Assembly: GCA_025464025.1 (NCBI GenBank)
Contig: JAODBP010000296.1
Coordinates: 1 to 53,044, forward strand
DNA length: 53,044 nt
Direction: 5' to 3'
Source: Actinomycetes bacterium
Lineage (GTDB): Bacteria; Actinomycetota; Acidimicrobiia; Acidimicrobiales; CADCSY01
The notes below the pieces were generated by a model that did not search any database, had not been told where the DNA came from, and was given only the letters and a program-made list of their open reading frames with translations. Position numbers and translations under genes: made by a program. Shown one piece after another: positions 1 through 7,174 of this stretch; positions within the stretch are counted from its first letter, which is position 1, and each line of letters begins with the position of its first letter.

Positions 1-53
1 CGTGCCGGCCCAGCGTCCGGCTGTGGGCCTACGACGTCACCGGCGAGGGCTGA
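1..53 (+). CDS. C-terminal end of a protein running in from the left (partial)
   Basis: The frame with codons starting at position 3 is open from the window edge to a TGA at 51-53 and encodes 16 residues ending RLWAYDVTGEG. The composition looks like a normal protein tail, but 16 residues cannot identify a family. The palindromic repeat begins 17-30 bp after the stop. The strand and frame could be wrong, since any short open stretch is possible at this GC content. Confidence 0.4.
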   Translation, partial: CRPSVRLWAYDVTGEG

Positions 54-70
54 CGATATCGCCCCTCCTG

Positions 71-82
71 TTTCCGCGGAAA
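71..82. other. TTTCCGCGGAAA palindrome
   Basis: This is a perfect 12-bp palindrome directly against the left boundary of the 83-286 repeat. The same core occurs twice inside the DUF222/HNH gene (16 and 20 bp palindromes at 5808-5849) and, in a shorter form, at 23707-23716. It has the TTTC-N4-GAAA layout of ParB/Noc-type sites, but the central bases differ from canonical parS (CACGTG). Function is unknown. Confidence 0.5.
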
Positions 83-286
83 GACGAAGGACGCTCCGAG
101 GGGACGACCTGGGCGCGCCGGACCTGATGCTCCCCGAACTGGCGACGGATTGACAACGTTTCTGTTGTCAATCCATCGCCAGTTCGAGCGCAGGGACTCG
201 GGCGCGCCCGCCGTCGTCTCAGGGCGTCCTTCGTCCTTCGACCCTGACGAGAACGCCCGAACTCCTCAGCCGGCACGCTCGAGCAT
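83..286. repeat. Long imperfect palindromic repeat, copy 1 (MITE/REP-like)
   Basis: The element has a central 22-bp stem (136-157 with 164-185, one mismatch) around a 6-nt loop. Further out are matching GGCGCGCC-type blocks (near 112-119 and 200-209) and a perfect 12-bp outer arm (83-94 with 224-235). A second copy lies at 51408-51607 with the same order of blocks and near-identical arms but a different loop. It holds no convincing gene and ends at the stop codon of the small zinc-ribbon gene at 287. A non-autonomous mobile palindrome is the best explanation. No target-site duplication could be defined by eye. Confidence 0.75.
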
Positions 287-445
287 TCAGCCCACCGTGT
301 CGCCGAAGGCGTCGCAGTCGGCGTTGTCGCAGACGAAGTGGGGGTCGAGCACGTTGGCCAGCTCGCCGGGGAGGGCGGTGACGCCGCACTCCGGGCAGAT
401 GGGCGCCCGGCCGTCGTCCTCGGGTTCGTCGTCCCACTCGCTCAT
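287..445 (-). CDS. Small zinc-ribbon protein, function unknown (52 aa)
   Basis: The short acidic protein starts MSEWDDEPEDDG and has four cysteines in a CPEC...CDNADC pattern (C-x2-C-x17-C-x4-C), typical of a single zinc ribbon. The ATG at 443-445 overlaps the TGA of the upstream gene (442-717) in an ATGA junction, so the two are probably translationally coupled. A longer in-frame version starting at 544 would add an Arg-rich stretch that lies over the upstream gene and is rejected. Its partner and role are unknown. Confidence 0.65.
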   Translation of the reverse strand: MSEWDDEPEDDGRAPICPECGVTALPGELANVLDPHFVCDNADCDAFGDTVG

Positions 446-717
446 CGGGTGAGCCGCCGCTCGTACTCGACGGCGGCGTCGTCGTCGATCTCGACCTCGC
501 GGTCGGCCCAGTGGAGCTGCTTGAGGTCCCACTTGATGCCGCACACGAAGAACCGCTCGCCGGTGCCCTTGTCCCGGTGGGTGCCGGGGCCGACGACGGC
601 CTGCTCGAGGGTCCGGCCCCGGTAGAAGAGCGTGCGGCCGGTCTTGGAGAAGCGGACCCGGCCGATCCAGGCCGGCCCGACGTCGTCCTCGTCCTCGGTG
701 AGCTGCTCGAGGTACAT
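442..717 (-). CDS. Conserved small protein of unknown function (91 aa)
   Basis: The protein begins MYLEQLTEDEDD and carries the phrase GRVRFSKTGRTLFYRGR, which I associate with a family of small bacterial hypothetical proteins. No catalytic motif is visible. The ATG at 717 is preferred over a GTG at 732 because the family usually starts MY. It ends in an ATGA overlap with the zinc-ribbon gene at 445, and the MFS gene ends 25 bp upstream at 743, so the three may form one minus-strand operon. Confidence 0.65.
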   Translation of the reverse strand: MYLEQLTEDEDDVGPAWIGRVRFSKTGRTLFYRGRTLEQAVVGPGTHRDKGTGERFFVCGIKWDLKQLHWADREVEIDDDAAVEYERRLTR

Positions 718-742
718 GACGCGGTCCTTCACCGCGCCGAGG

Positions 743-2011
743 CTACGGGGCGTCGATCGTGGCCTCGACCGCTCCGGCGAGGAGCTCGGGCTCGGCGACG
801 ACCTCCCGGTCCCACCGGGCCACGCCGGCGAGGGCGGCGGCCGCCGCCAGGGTCGCCACGCCGGCCACGCCCATCCCGGCGCGGGCGCTCCAGCGCTGCG
901 AGATCCAGCCGGTGAGGGGACCGCCGACGATCGTGGTGCCCATGGCCAGCATCGAGTAGACGGCCATGACCCGACCCCGGAACTGCGGGGCCGACCACAG
1001 CTGCATGTGGGCGTTGGAGATCGAGCCGAAGAACACGGCGAGGGCCCCGGTCGGGACCAGGGCGACGAGCAGCAGCCCCTTGGTCGGCATGGCCGCGGTG
1101 ACAACGAGCAGGGCACCCAGGCAGGCGGCGGCCGTCAGCACCGTGCGGGTCGACTGGCGGGCCCGGTGGGCGGCGGCCAGCGCGCCGACCAGGGTGCCGA
1201 GGCCGAGGGCGGCCATGAGCAGACCGGCCAAGCCGGCGTCCCCGTGGAGGTCGTCGGCCAGGATCGTGAGGAACGTCGGGAAGTTGTAGACGAGCAGCCC
1301 GGTGACGAACACGAGCAGGACGGTGGGTCGGATCTCCTGGATGCCCCACGTGTAGGTGAGCCCCTCCCGCAACCGGGGGCGGTCGGTCGAGCGGTGCATC
1401 GGGCGGAGGTCGGCGGCGCGCATGGCCAGCAGGGCGGCAACCACGGCGAGGAACGACACGGCGTCGGCGAAGAACACCCAGGACACGCCGAACCCGGCGA
1501 TGACGAAGCCGGCCAGCGCCGGGCCGGTCATCCGGGCCGAGTTGCTGACCGCGCTGTTGAGCGCCACCGCGTTCGAGAGGCGCTCGGGCCCGACCATCTG
1601 CTCGGCGAAGGCGTTGAGCCCGGGCTGGTCGACGGCGGTGACGCAGCCGGTGAGGACGGCCACGACGAAGACCATCCAGACCTCGACCACGTCGGTCAGG
1701 ACGAGCACCCACAGCACGAGCATCAGGGCGGTCTGGGCCAGTTGGGTGATGACGAGCAGCCGCCGGATGTCGTAGCGGTCGACGATCCGCCCGCCCCAGA
1801 GCCCGAGCACCAGCACGGGGAGGAAGCGGAAGCCCAGGGTGGCGCCGACGGCAGTGCCGTCGTGGGTGAGCTTCAGCACGAGCCAGGCCTCGGCCATGGT
1901 GTGCATCCAGCCGCCGGTGTGCGACACGAGCTGGCCGAAGAAGAACAGCCGGTAGTTGCGGGAGTCGAGCGATCCGAAGGTCTGCTTGACGACCCCCCGG
2001 ACCTTGCTCAC
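743..2011 (-). CDS. MFS exporter (EntS/MFS_3-type)
   Basis: This 422-aa polytopic membrane protein has about ten to twelve hydrophobic segments. The N-terminus (FGSLDSRNYRLFFFGQ) and the loop GGRIVDRYDIRRLL are typical of the MFS_3/enterobactin-exporter-like group, which exports siderophores or drugs. The substrate here is unknown. The GTG at 2011 is chosen because it precedes the conserved SKVRGVVKQ; a nearby upstream ATG at 2019 runs into a stop after two codons. Its start faces the plus-strand gene at 2039 across 27 bp, so the two share a very short divergent promoter region. Confidence 0.85.
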   Translation of the reverse strand: MSKVRGVVKQTFGSLDSRNYRLFFFGQLVSHTGGWMHTMAEAWLVLKLTHDGTAVGATLGFRFLPVLVLGLWGGRIVDRYDIRRLLVITQLAQTALMLVLWVLVLTDVVEVWMVFVVAVLTGCVTAVDQPGLNAFAEQMVGPERLSNAVALNSAVSNSARMTGPALAGFVIAGFGVSWVFFADAVSFLAVVAALLAMRAADLRPMHRSTDRPRLREGLTYTWGIQEIRPTVLLVFVTGLLVYNFPTFLTILADDLHGDAGLAGLLMAALGLGTLVGALAAAHRARQSTRTVLTAAACLGALLVVTAAMPTKGLLLVALVPTGALAVFFGSISNAHMQLWSAPQFRGRVMAVYSMLAMGTTIVGGPLTGWISQRWSARAGMGVAGVATLAAAAALAGVARWDREVVAEPELLAGAVEATIDAP

Positions 2012-2038
2012 CGGGCCATGCTGGCATGATCGGCCCCG

Positions 2039-3229
2039 ATGACCACGACCGATTCCCTGCTCACCCTGGACCGGGCCCGGAGCATGCGCGACCTCGTCCG
2101 CGACGAGGCCGCGCCCTCCGAGGCGCTGCGCACGATGTCGCCGCCGATCGTCGAGGGCATGTGGGACAGCGGCCTGATGGCGGCCATGAACCCGGCCGAG
2201 GCGGGCGGGATCGAGCCGTCGTTCCGGGACATGATCGAGACCTGGATCGAGATGGCGTGGCAGGACGGCTCGTTCGGCTGGATCGGCATCGCCAACCTGC
2301 CGTCGTCGGCCGCGGTCGCCGCCTACCTGCCCGCCGAGGGCTTCGCCGAGGTGTTCACCGCCAACGACAACCGCGTCACGATGGGCGGGCAGTTCTTCCC
2401 CAACGGCCAGGGCCACGCCGTCACGGAAGGAGACGTGCCGGGGTACCGGCTGAGCGGGGCGTGGAACTTCGGCTCCGGCACCGGCCACTCCGAGTTCGTG
2501 TGCGCCGGCTTCCTGCCCATGGACGACGGCGAGATCCGGTGGATCTCCGAGGGCGTGCCCGACCTGCACGCCGCCGTGCTGCCCCGGTCCGACATCAACT
2601 TCACCGACGGCTGGCACGTGCAGGGGCTCAAGGGCACCGGGTCCTACGACTACGACGTGCAGGACGTGTTCGTGCCGGCCTACCGCACGTTCCCGCTCTT
2701 CACCCGGGAGCCGTTCCGGGGCAGCTCGGCGGCCTTCCACATGGGGCTGATGCCGATCACCGCCGCCGGCCACGCCGGCTGGGCGCTCGGCGTGGCGAAG
2801 AGCATGCTCGACGACGTCGAGGAGCTGGCCGCGTCGAAGGTGCGAATGGGTGACATGTCGCTGCTGGCCAGCCGGCTGTCGTTCCAGAAGGGCCTGGCCC
2901 ACCACGTCGCCATGTGGCGGGCCGCCCGGCTGCTCGTGCTCGACGCCTTCGAGACGGCCGAGGCCGCCGTCGCGGCCGGCGGGGAGCTCACGCCGCGGCT
3001 GCGGGCCGACATGCGCGTCGCCGCCGTCTACGCCACCGACGCCTCGCGGGAGTGCGCCCAGTGGGCCCACCTGGCGGCGGGCACGACGGCGATCCGCGAG
3101 GGCAGCCGGCTGGAGCGGGCGTTCCGCGACCTCTACACCGGCACCCAGCACGCCTTCATCGGCGAGAAGGTGGCCACCGACGCCGCCCAGGTCTGGCTCG
3201 GCATCGTCGAGGACCAGCGAGGGCTCTGA
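2039..3229 (+). CDS. Acyl-CoA dehydrogenase-fold flavoprotein (dehydrogenase or class D monooxygenase type)
   Basis: The 396-aa length and domain order match the acyl-CoA dehydrogenase superfamily: an N-terminal helical part, a central beta domain with GAWNFGSGTGHSEF near residue 140, and a C-terminal helical bundle from about residue 235. The central segment and the C-terminal YTGTQHAF resemble flavin-dependent hydroxylases such as HsaA more than fatty acyl dehydrogenases. I see no clear catalytic glutamate, so a two-component monooxygenase is a real alternative. The substrate is unknown. It starts 27 bp from the divergent MFS gene. Confidence 0.75.
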   Translation: MTTTDSLLTLDRARSMRDLVRDEAAPSEALRTMSPPIVEGMWDSGLMAAMNPAEAGGIEPSFRDMIETWIEMAWQDGSFGWIGIANLPSSAAVAAYLPAEGFAEVFTANDNRVTMGGQFFPNGQGHAVTEGDVPGYRLSGAWNFGSGTGHSEFVCAGFLPMDDGEIRWISEGVPDLHAAVLPRSDINFTDGWHVQGLKGTGSYDYDVQDVFVPAYRTFPLFTREPFRGSSAAFHMGLMPITAAGHAGWALGVAKSMLDDVEELAASKVRMGDMSLLASRLSFQKGLAHHVAMWRAARLLVLDAFETAEAAVAAGGELTPRLRADMRVAAVYATDASRECAQWAHLAAGTTAIREGSRLERAFRDLYTGTQHAFIGEKVATDAAQVWLGIVEDQRGL

Positions 3230-3266
3230 GGGGAACCGATGCGCCGGCCGGGCCGTCTGACCCGGC

Positions 3267-3971
3267 ATGCGACGACTGCTTCTGCTCCTCCTGGCCGGCG
3301 TGCTCCTGGTGGGGTGCGCCTCCGACGACCCGGACCCGGTCCGGGAGGCGGCTGCTCGGATCCGGGTGCAGGGGTCGGGCTCGGTGCGGGCGACGCCCGA
3401 CCTGCTCACCGTGTCGCTCGGCGTGCAGACCCGAGCGACGACGGCCAAGTCGGCGCTGGCCGACAACAACCGCCGGGCCCAGGCCCTGCTCGCCACGCTG
3501 GGCCAGCGGGGCGTGGCACCGGAGGACCGCCAGACCAGCCAGGTGTCGGTGCAGCAGGGCTACGACGCACGAGGCCGGGTCAACGGCTTCGTCGTCGACA
3601 ACGTGGTGACCGCCCGGCTCCGTGACCTCGACCGGGCCGGCGAGCTGCTCGATGCGGTCGCCGCCGCGGCCGGCGATGCGGTGCGGATCAACGGGCTGTC
3701 GTTCTCGATCGACGACCCGGCCGCCGCCGCCGGTGGCGCCCGGGCCGATGCCGTCCGACGGGCCCGTCGCCAGGCGGAGCAGCTGGCCAAGGCAGCAGGT
3801 GTGCGGCTGGGTCGGCTCCACTCGATCCGGGAGGCGCCGCCGGCATCGTCGCCGTACCCGGCGAACTTCGGCGCCGACCGCTCGGCCGGGGCGTCGGCGT
3901 CGGTGCCGCTGTCACCCGGCGACCTCGAGGTCCGCGTCGACGTCGAGCTCGTCTACGACGTCGCCGACTGA
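3267..3971 (+). CDS. SIMPL (DUF541) domain lipoprotein
   Basis: The 234-aa protein has a lipoprotein signal peptide (MRRLLLLLLAG...) with a lipobox ending LVGC at Cys17. It is followed by the SIMPL domain features RIRVQGSGSVRATPDLLTVSLGVQT near the N-terminus and a C-terminal EVRVDVELVYDV. SIMPL proteins are exported, and their biochemical role is poorly defined. The 3' end overlaps the convergent cyclo-ligase gene by 19 bp. The start is an ATG 37 bp after the preceding gene. Confidence 0.85.
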   Translation: MRRLLLLLLAGVLLVGCASDDPDPVREAAARIRVQGSGSVRATPDLLTVSLGVQTRATTAKSALADNNRRAQALLATLGQRGVAPEDRQTSQVSVQQGYDARGRVNGFVVDNVVTARLRDLDRAGELLDAVAAAAGDAVRINGLSFSIDDPAAAAGGARADAVRRARRQAEQLAKAAGVRLGRLHSIREAPPASSPYPANFGADRSAGASASVPLSPGDLEVRVDVELVYDVAD

Positions 3972-4729
3972 CGCAGGCGCCCGAGGAGCGGGATCGACGC
4001 CACCTTCTCGTCGGTGAGGTCGGCCCAGCGGATGCTCGCGGGGCGTCGTCGGCCGCGGCGGCAGCGGATCACCCGCTCCGGCGTGACGATCAGGTCGAGG
4101 CGGAAGTCGTGGCCGGTGACCGGGATGCGACCGTCGTCGACCACCTGGGCCTCGTGCACGGTGGTGACGACGACGGTCGCCGCGGTGATGAGCCCGGCTT
4201 CCCAGGCGACGGCGTATTCGAGGTCGCTGAAGCCTCCGCCCTTGCCGAGGCGGGCGCCGTCGCTCGACACCGCGACGCAGCCCACCACGGCCATGTCGAC
4301 CGGTTCGAGGTCCTCCACGTCGATCGTGCGGCCGTGCTTGGTGGCGCCGTTGATGGAGGCGGCCTGCCTCGGCTTCACCGTGAGGCGGCCCGGGTCGAGG
4401 AGGAAGAACGGCTTCTCCTCGGCCAGGCGGGGCACGGCCATGTAGACGACCTTGCCGTCCTCCAGGGCGCGCTGCCGGACGGGGAGCTGGGGTGAGTCGG
4501 GGTTGGCCTTCAGCGTCTGCGCCGCGTGCCACTCGTCGGTGCCCCGCAGCAGCTCGGCGGCCCGTTCGGCACCGACGAAGTTCGGGATCCGGTTGTCGGG
4601 ACCGGGGAACCGCCACGTGCCCGGGGCCTGGAGGGCGTCCCACACCTCGATCCGCAGGTCGGCCTTGGCCGCGAGGACACCGGCGTCACCCCCGGCATCG
4701 TGGTCGTGTCGGCGGGACGTGCGGGGCAC
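3953..4729 (-). CDS. 5-formyltetrahydrofolate cyclo-ligase family protein
   Basis: This 258-aa protein has the family signature GKGGGFSDLEYA (about residue 165) followed by TTVHEAQVVDDGRIPVTGHDF. The fold converts 5-formyl-THF to 5,10-methenyl-THF using ATP. It is longer than bacterial YgfA-type enzymes (about 190 aa) and resembles the MTHFS-domain-containing subfamily, whose activity is less certain. The terminal 19 bp overlap the convergent SIMPL gene. Confidence 0.75.
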   Translation of the reverse strand: MPRTSRRHDHDAGGDAGVLAAKADLRIEVWDALQAPGTWRFPGPDNRIPNFVGAERAAELLRGTDEWHAAQTLKANPDSPQLPVRQRALEDGKVVYMAVPRLAEEKPFFLLDPGRLTVKPRQAASINGATKHGRTIDVEDLEPVDMAVVGCVAVSSDGARLGKGGGFSDLEYAVAWEAGLITAATVVVTTVHEAQVVDDGRIPVTGHDFRLDLIVTPERVIRCRRGRRRPASIRWADLTDEKVASIPLLGRLRQSATS

Positions 4730-4767
4730 GGCGCGACCCTACGGGCGATCGCTCGTGTAGCCGCCGC

Positions 4768-5176
4768 TCAGCCCGGCGCGGGAGACACCGACCGCAACGT
4801 TGCACGCCAGCCCTCGGCGACGGAGCGCCGGAACGTTGACGTGCCGCCCAGTACCAACCGCGAACCGTCTGCTCGATGCAGGACCACATAGGTCACGGGT
4901 CCATCCATCTGCTCGATGGCCTCGATGGTCAGTTCGTGCACCTCGCTCCATGGCACGTGGTGATCCCGGTCGAGGTTCCGGACGTGGAGGCCTGTGGAAT
5001 CGGCGAGCACGCCCATGCGCCAGACCCTCGTGGCGAGCCACCCGGCCCCCGGCCACGACGGTCACGATCCAGCCAAGCCCGACCGCGCGGTTGGGCATCG
5101 GGATCGCTGCGATGGCGAGTGCAATCCCACTGACGGGGATCACCAGCACGCGTCCCACAACGCTCCGGACGGACAC
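4768..5176 (-). pseudogene. Frameshifted bacterial PH-like membrane protein
   Basis: The N-terminal part (GTG at 5176, eight bases after GGAGG) encodes two hydrophobic segments ending VVAGG. The C-terminal part reads WLATRVWRMGVLAD, then GLHVRNLDRDHHVPWSEV, a pattern of small bacterial PH (bPH6-type) proteins. They lie in different frames. Removing one base from the C5 run at 5046-5050 (G5 on the coding strand) joins them as VVAGAGWLATRVWRMG, and the span of 409 nt is exactly 136 codons plus one base. Without that correction the downstream frame meets a stop at 5062-5064. This could be a real mutation or a homopolymer sequencing error. Confidence 0.7.
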
Positions 5177-5256
5177 CGTCGGCACCCTCCGATACTGCCT
5201 CTCAGCTGGGTCGCTCGCCCGTGTTCGCTGTCATACCCCCTGGCCAGAATGGGTGT

Positions 5257-6498
5257 ATGACCGATATGCCGGATCCTCAGACCTTGCCGACCGAGCGCTT
5301 GGAGCACGAGGTCACGAGCCTTGCTGCGCATCTCGCGGCGGCGACGTGTCGGTGGTTGCTGTTGGTGGCGGAGCTGGATCGTCGGGAGGCGTGGAAGGTG
5401 TGGGGCTGCAAGTCGATGGCGGACTGGTTGTCGATGCGGTGCGGGATCGCGCTGTCGACGGCGAAGGACCAAGTACGGGTGGCGCGGGCGATGTCGCGGT
5501 TCCCGTTGACGCGGGCGGCGTTCGAGCGGGGTGAGCTGAGCTACTCCCAGGTGCGGGCGATCGTGCGGCTCGATGCGCCGGAGGAGCACGAGGCAGAGGT
5601 CGTGGCCTTGGCTCGGCATGCCACGGGCTCGCACCTGGAGCGGATCGTGCGGTCCTACAAGCGAGCGTCGGCCGCTGATGAGGAGCGTCGCTACGACGGC
5701 CGGTCGGTGCAGCACCACTGGGACGACGACGGGTGCCTGGTGGTGCGGGCGAAGCTCACCCCGGAAGACGGCGCCCTGTTCTTGGGGGCGCTCAAGGCGG
5801 CCGAGGGTGTTTCCGCGGAAACAGGTGAAGGTGTTTCCGCGGAAACACCCGATGACCGCTCTTCGGAGCAGCGTCGAGCCGATGCGTTTGCCCAGGTGGT
5901 GCGTTCGGCGGTCAGCGAGGACGGGCCGGCGATCCCGTGTGAGGTGACGGTCGTCGTCGAGGCCGACGGCCACGGCGAGATCCCTGACGGACCGACGTTG
6001 GACCCGGCGACGGTGGAGCGTCTCGCCTGTGATGCCGCGGTGGTGCCGATGAGCGTCGATGGTGACGGTGAGGCCCTCAACCTCGGGCGTCGCTCGTATC
6101 GGCCGAACCGGGCGCAGCGGCGAGCGATGGCCCGGCGGGACAAGCGTCGGTGCCGCTTCCCGGGTTGCCCGGCCCAGCGGTACGTGGATGCTCATCACGT
6201 CGATTGGTGGACGCGGGATGGGGGCGAGACCAACGTGGAGGTGCTGGTGACGTTGTGTCGGCACCACCATCGGCTGGTCCACAAGCGGGTCATCGGCGTG
6301 GTCGCCGACGGGCAGGGCGGGTTCTCGTTCGTGCGGGCCGATGGCACGCCGATCGAGGCGGGGGAGCCGGTCGAGGGCCGGGCCGTGGCGGTGACCCGTC
6401 ATGCCGAGGTCGACGCCATGACCGCGGTGCCTCGCTGGGGCGGCGAGCGCCTCGACATGGACCTCGCCCTCACCGCCCTCTTCAGCTGGGACGCCTGA
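5257..6498 (+). CDS. DUF222 / HNH endonuclease-domain protein (13E12-type)
   Basis: The 413-aa protein has an N-terminal DUF222 region (about 10-280) and a C-terminal HNH motif at about 285-345 (CRFPGCPAQRYVDAHH, then LCRHHHRLVH). This family is multicopy in actinobacteria; its HNH domain suggests DNA cleavage but the role is not established. The ATG at 5257 is chosen over upstream in-frame codons because it begins MTDMPDPQTL. Residues 184-199 are a doubled octapeptide containing VSAET, encoded by two copies of a GTTTCCGCGGAAAC palindrome. A relic of the 3' end of a second such gene lies at 7133-7168. Confidence 0.85.
   Translation: MTDMPDPQTLPTERLEHEVTSLAAHLAAATCRWLLLVAELDRREAWKVWGCKSMADWLSMRCGIALSTAKDQVRVARAMSRFPLTRAAFERGELSYSQVRAIVRLDAPEEHEAEVVALARHATGSHLERIVRSYKRASAADEERRYDGRSVQHHWDDDGCLVVRAKLTPEDGALFLGALKAAEGVSAETGEGVSAETPDDRSSEQRRADAFAQVVRSAVSEDGPAIPCEVTVVVEADGHGEIPDGPTLDPATVERLACDAAVVPMSVDGDGEALNLGRRSYRPNRAQRRAMARRDKRRCRFPGCPAQRYVDAHHVDWWTRDGGETNVEVLVTLCRHHHRLVHKRVIGVVADGQGGFSFVRADGTPIEAGEPVEGRAVAVTRHAEVDAMTAVPRWGGERLDMDLALTALFSWDA
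5808..5849. repeat. Tandem pair of TGTTTCCGCGGAAACA palindromes inside the HNH gene
   Basis: The first copy (5808-5823) is a perfect 16-bp palindrome and the second (5830-5849) a perfect 20-bp palindrome. Their centres are 24 bp apart because a 24-bp unit is duplicated in frame, giving two eight-residue repeats with VSAET. The palindrome has the TTTC-N4-GAAA shape of ParB/Noc sites. It occurs outside genes at 71-82 and, with a change, at 23707-23716. Confidence 0.8.
6459..6494 (+). repeat. 36-bp direct repeat, left copy (3' end of HNH gene)
   Basis: These 36 bases encode the conserved tail DLALTALFSWDA of the DUF222/HNH protein and recur at 7133-7168 with one substitution. The two copies flank the 0.64-kb segment holding the small genes at 6580 and 6675. 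Confidence 0.8.
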
Positions 6499-6579
6499 GG
6501 TCTAGCCGTTCTGAGACAGGGCGATCCGCACTGTGGCCGGCCGCCTGCGAGAGTTCCGATACAGGCTTAGGGTGACGAG

Positions 6580-6657
6580 GTGGCCACCACCGCCCGGTTC
6601 ACGGTGCACCTGCGTCCCGAAGACGAAGAACGCATCCGGAGTCTCACGGAGGGCTGA
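6580..6657 (+). CDS. 25-residue peptide resembling the N-terminus of a ribbon-helix-helix antitoxin
   Basis: A GTG at 6580, preceded by AGGG about seven bases upstream, opens a frame encoding VATTARFTVHLRPEDEERIR and a few more residues before a TGA. The pattern of alternating hydrophobic residues followed by a charged helix is what the beta strand and first helix of RHH/CopG-like proteins look like. The domain is cut short, so this is more likely a relic or a chance ORF than a working regulator. It lies 17 bp before the membrane-protein gene at 6675. Confidence 0.3.
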   Translation: MATTARFTVHLRPEDEERIRSLTEG

Positions 6658-6674
6658 ACGCTGACTTCGTCGAC

Positions 6675-7109
6675 ATGACATCGACGATTCGCTCGGCATT
6701 GGACACCTACGGCCTGGTGAATGCCCGCGCCAGGTTCCAGGCGAACAGTGAGGCGTTGCTCAGGGTCGGTGCCGAGATCAACATGCCGACACTCCTCAAC
6801 TACTTCAACCTGACGAGCACGGACTGGTTGGGTCTGGTCGAGGTCGGCGAGCGGGTGGCTGAAGCGTCAATCGACCCGGTGGTCGAGGACGAGGTGGAAG
6901 ACGGCCAGCCGATCTTCACGGCCGAGGAGATGAGGCGCCTCGCCGTCTTCGTCGTCGTGCTCGCGCTCCTGGCGCCCTGGCTTGCCAAGGGCCTCGAGAA
7001 GGGTGGCCTGGACGAGTTGCAGTATCGGCTGCTCCAGGCCGGCATGTACATCTGGTCAGCGGCTACGTACGTGATGCGGGCTCCCTACGTCGGTGAGGAG
7101 GACCACTAG
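6675..7109 (+). CDS. Hypothetical protein with one membrane segment (144 aa)
   Basis: I do not recognise this protein. It starts MTSTIRSALDTYGLVNARARF and has one clear hydrophobic stretch near residues 90-108 (LAVFVVVLALLAPWLAKGL). An acidic region (EDEVEDGQ) precedes it and a mixed helical tail follows. No good ribosome site stands directly before the ATG. It lies within the segment bounded by the two 36-bp HNH-tail repeats, which suggests it arrived separately from the operon to its right. Confidence 0.5.
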   Translation: MTSTIRSALDTYGLVNARARFQANSEALLRVGAEINMPTLLNYFNLTSTDWLGLVEVGERVAEASIDPVVEDEVEDGQPIFTAEEMRRLAVFVVVLALLAPWLAKGLEKGGLDELQYRLLQAGMYIWSAATYVMRAPYVGEEDH

Positions 7110-7132
7110 GTCCCGATCATGTGCTCGGTCCA

Positions 7133-7168
7133 GGACCTCGCCCTCACCGCCCTGTTCAGCTGGGACGC
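7133..7168 (+). repeat. 36-bp direct repeat, right copy (relic of a DUF222/HNH 3' end)
   Basis: The sequence matches 6459-6494 at 35 of 36 positions and again encodes DLALTALFSWDA, but here it lacks the rest of the gene and its stop codon. It ends six bases from the stop codon of the last gene of the pknG locus. It is best read as a remnant of a second HNH gene or the product of a local duplication. Confidence 0.75.
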
Positions 7169-7174
7169 GGACCC

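Noticed and set aside
743..3496. Very long open minus-strand frame continuing past the MFS gene
   Set aside because: The part beyond 2011 is the antisense of the acyl-CoA dehydrogenase-fold gene; it is low-complexity His/Gly/Arg/Val sequence typical of shadow frames at this GC content.
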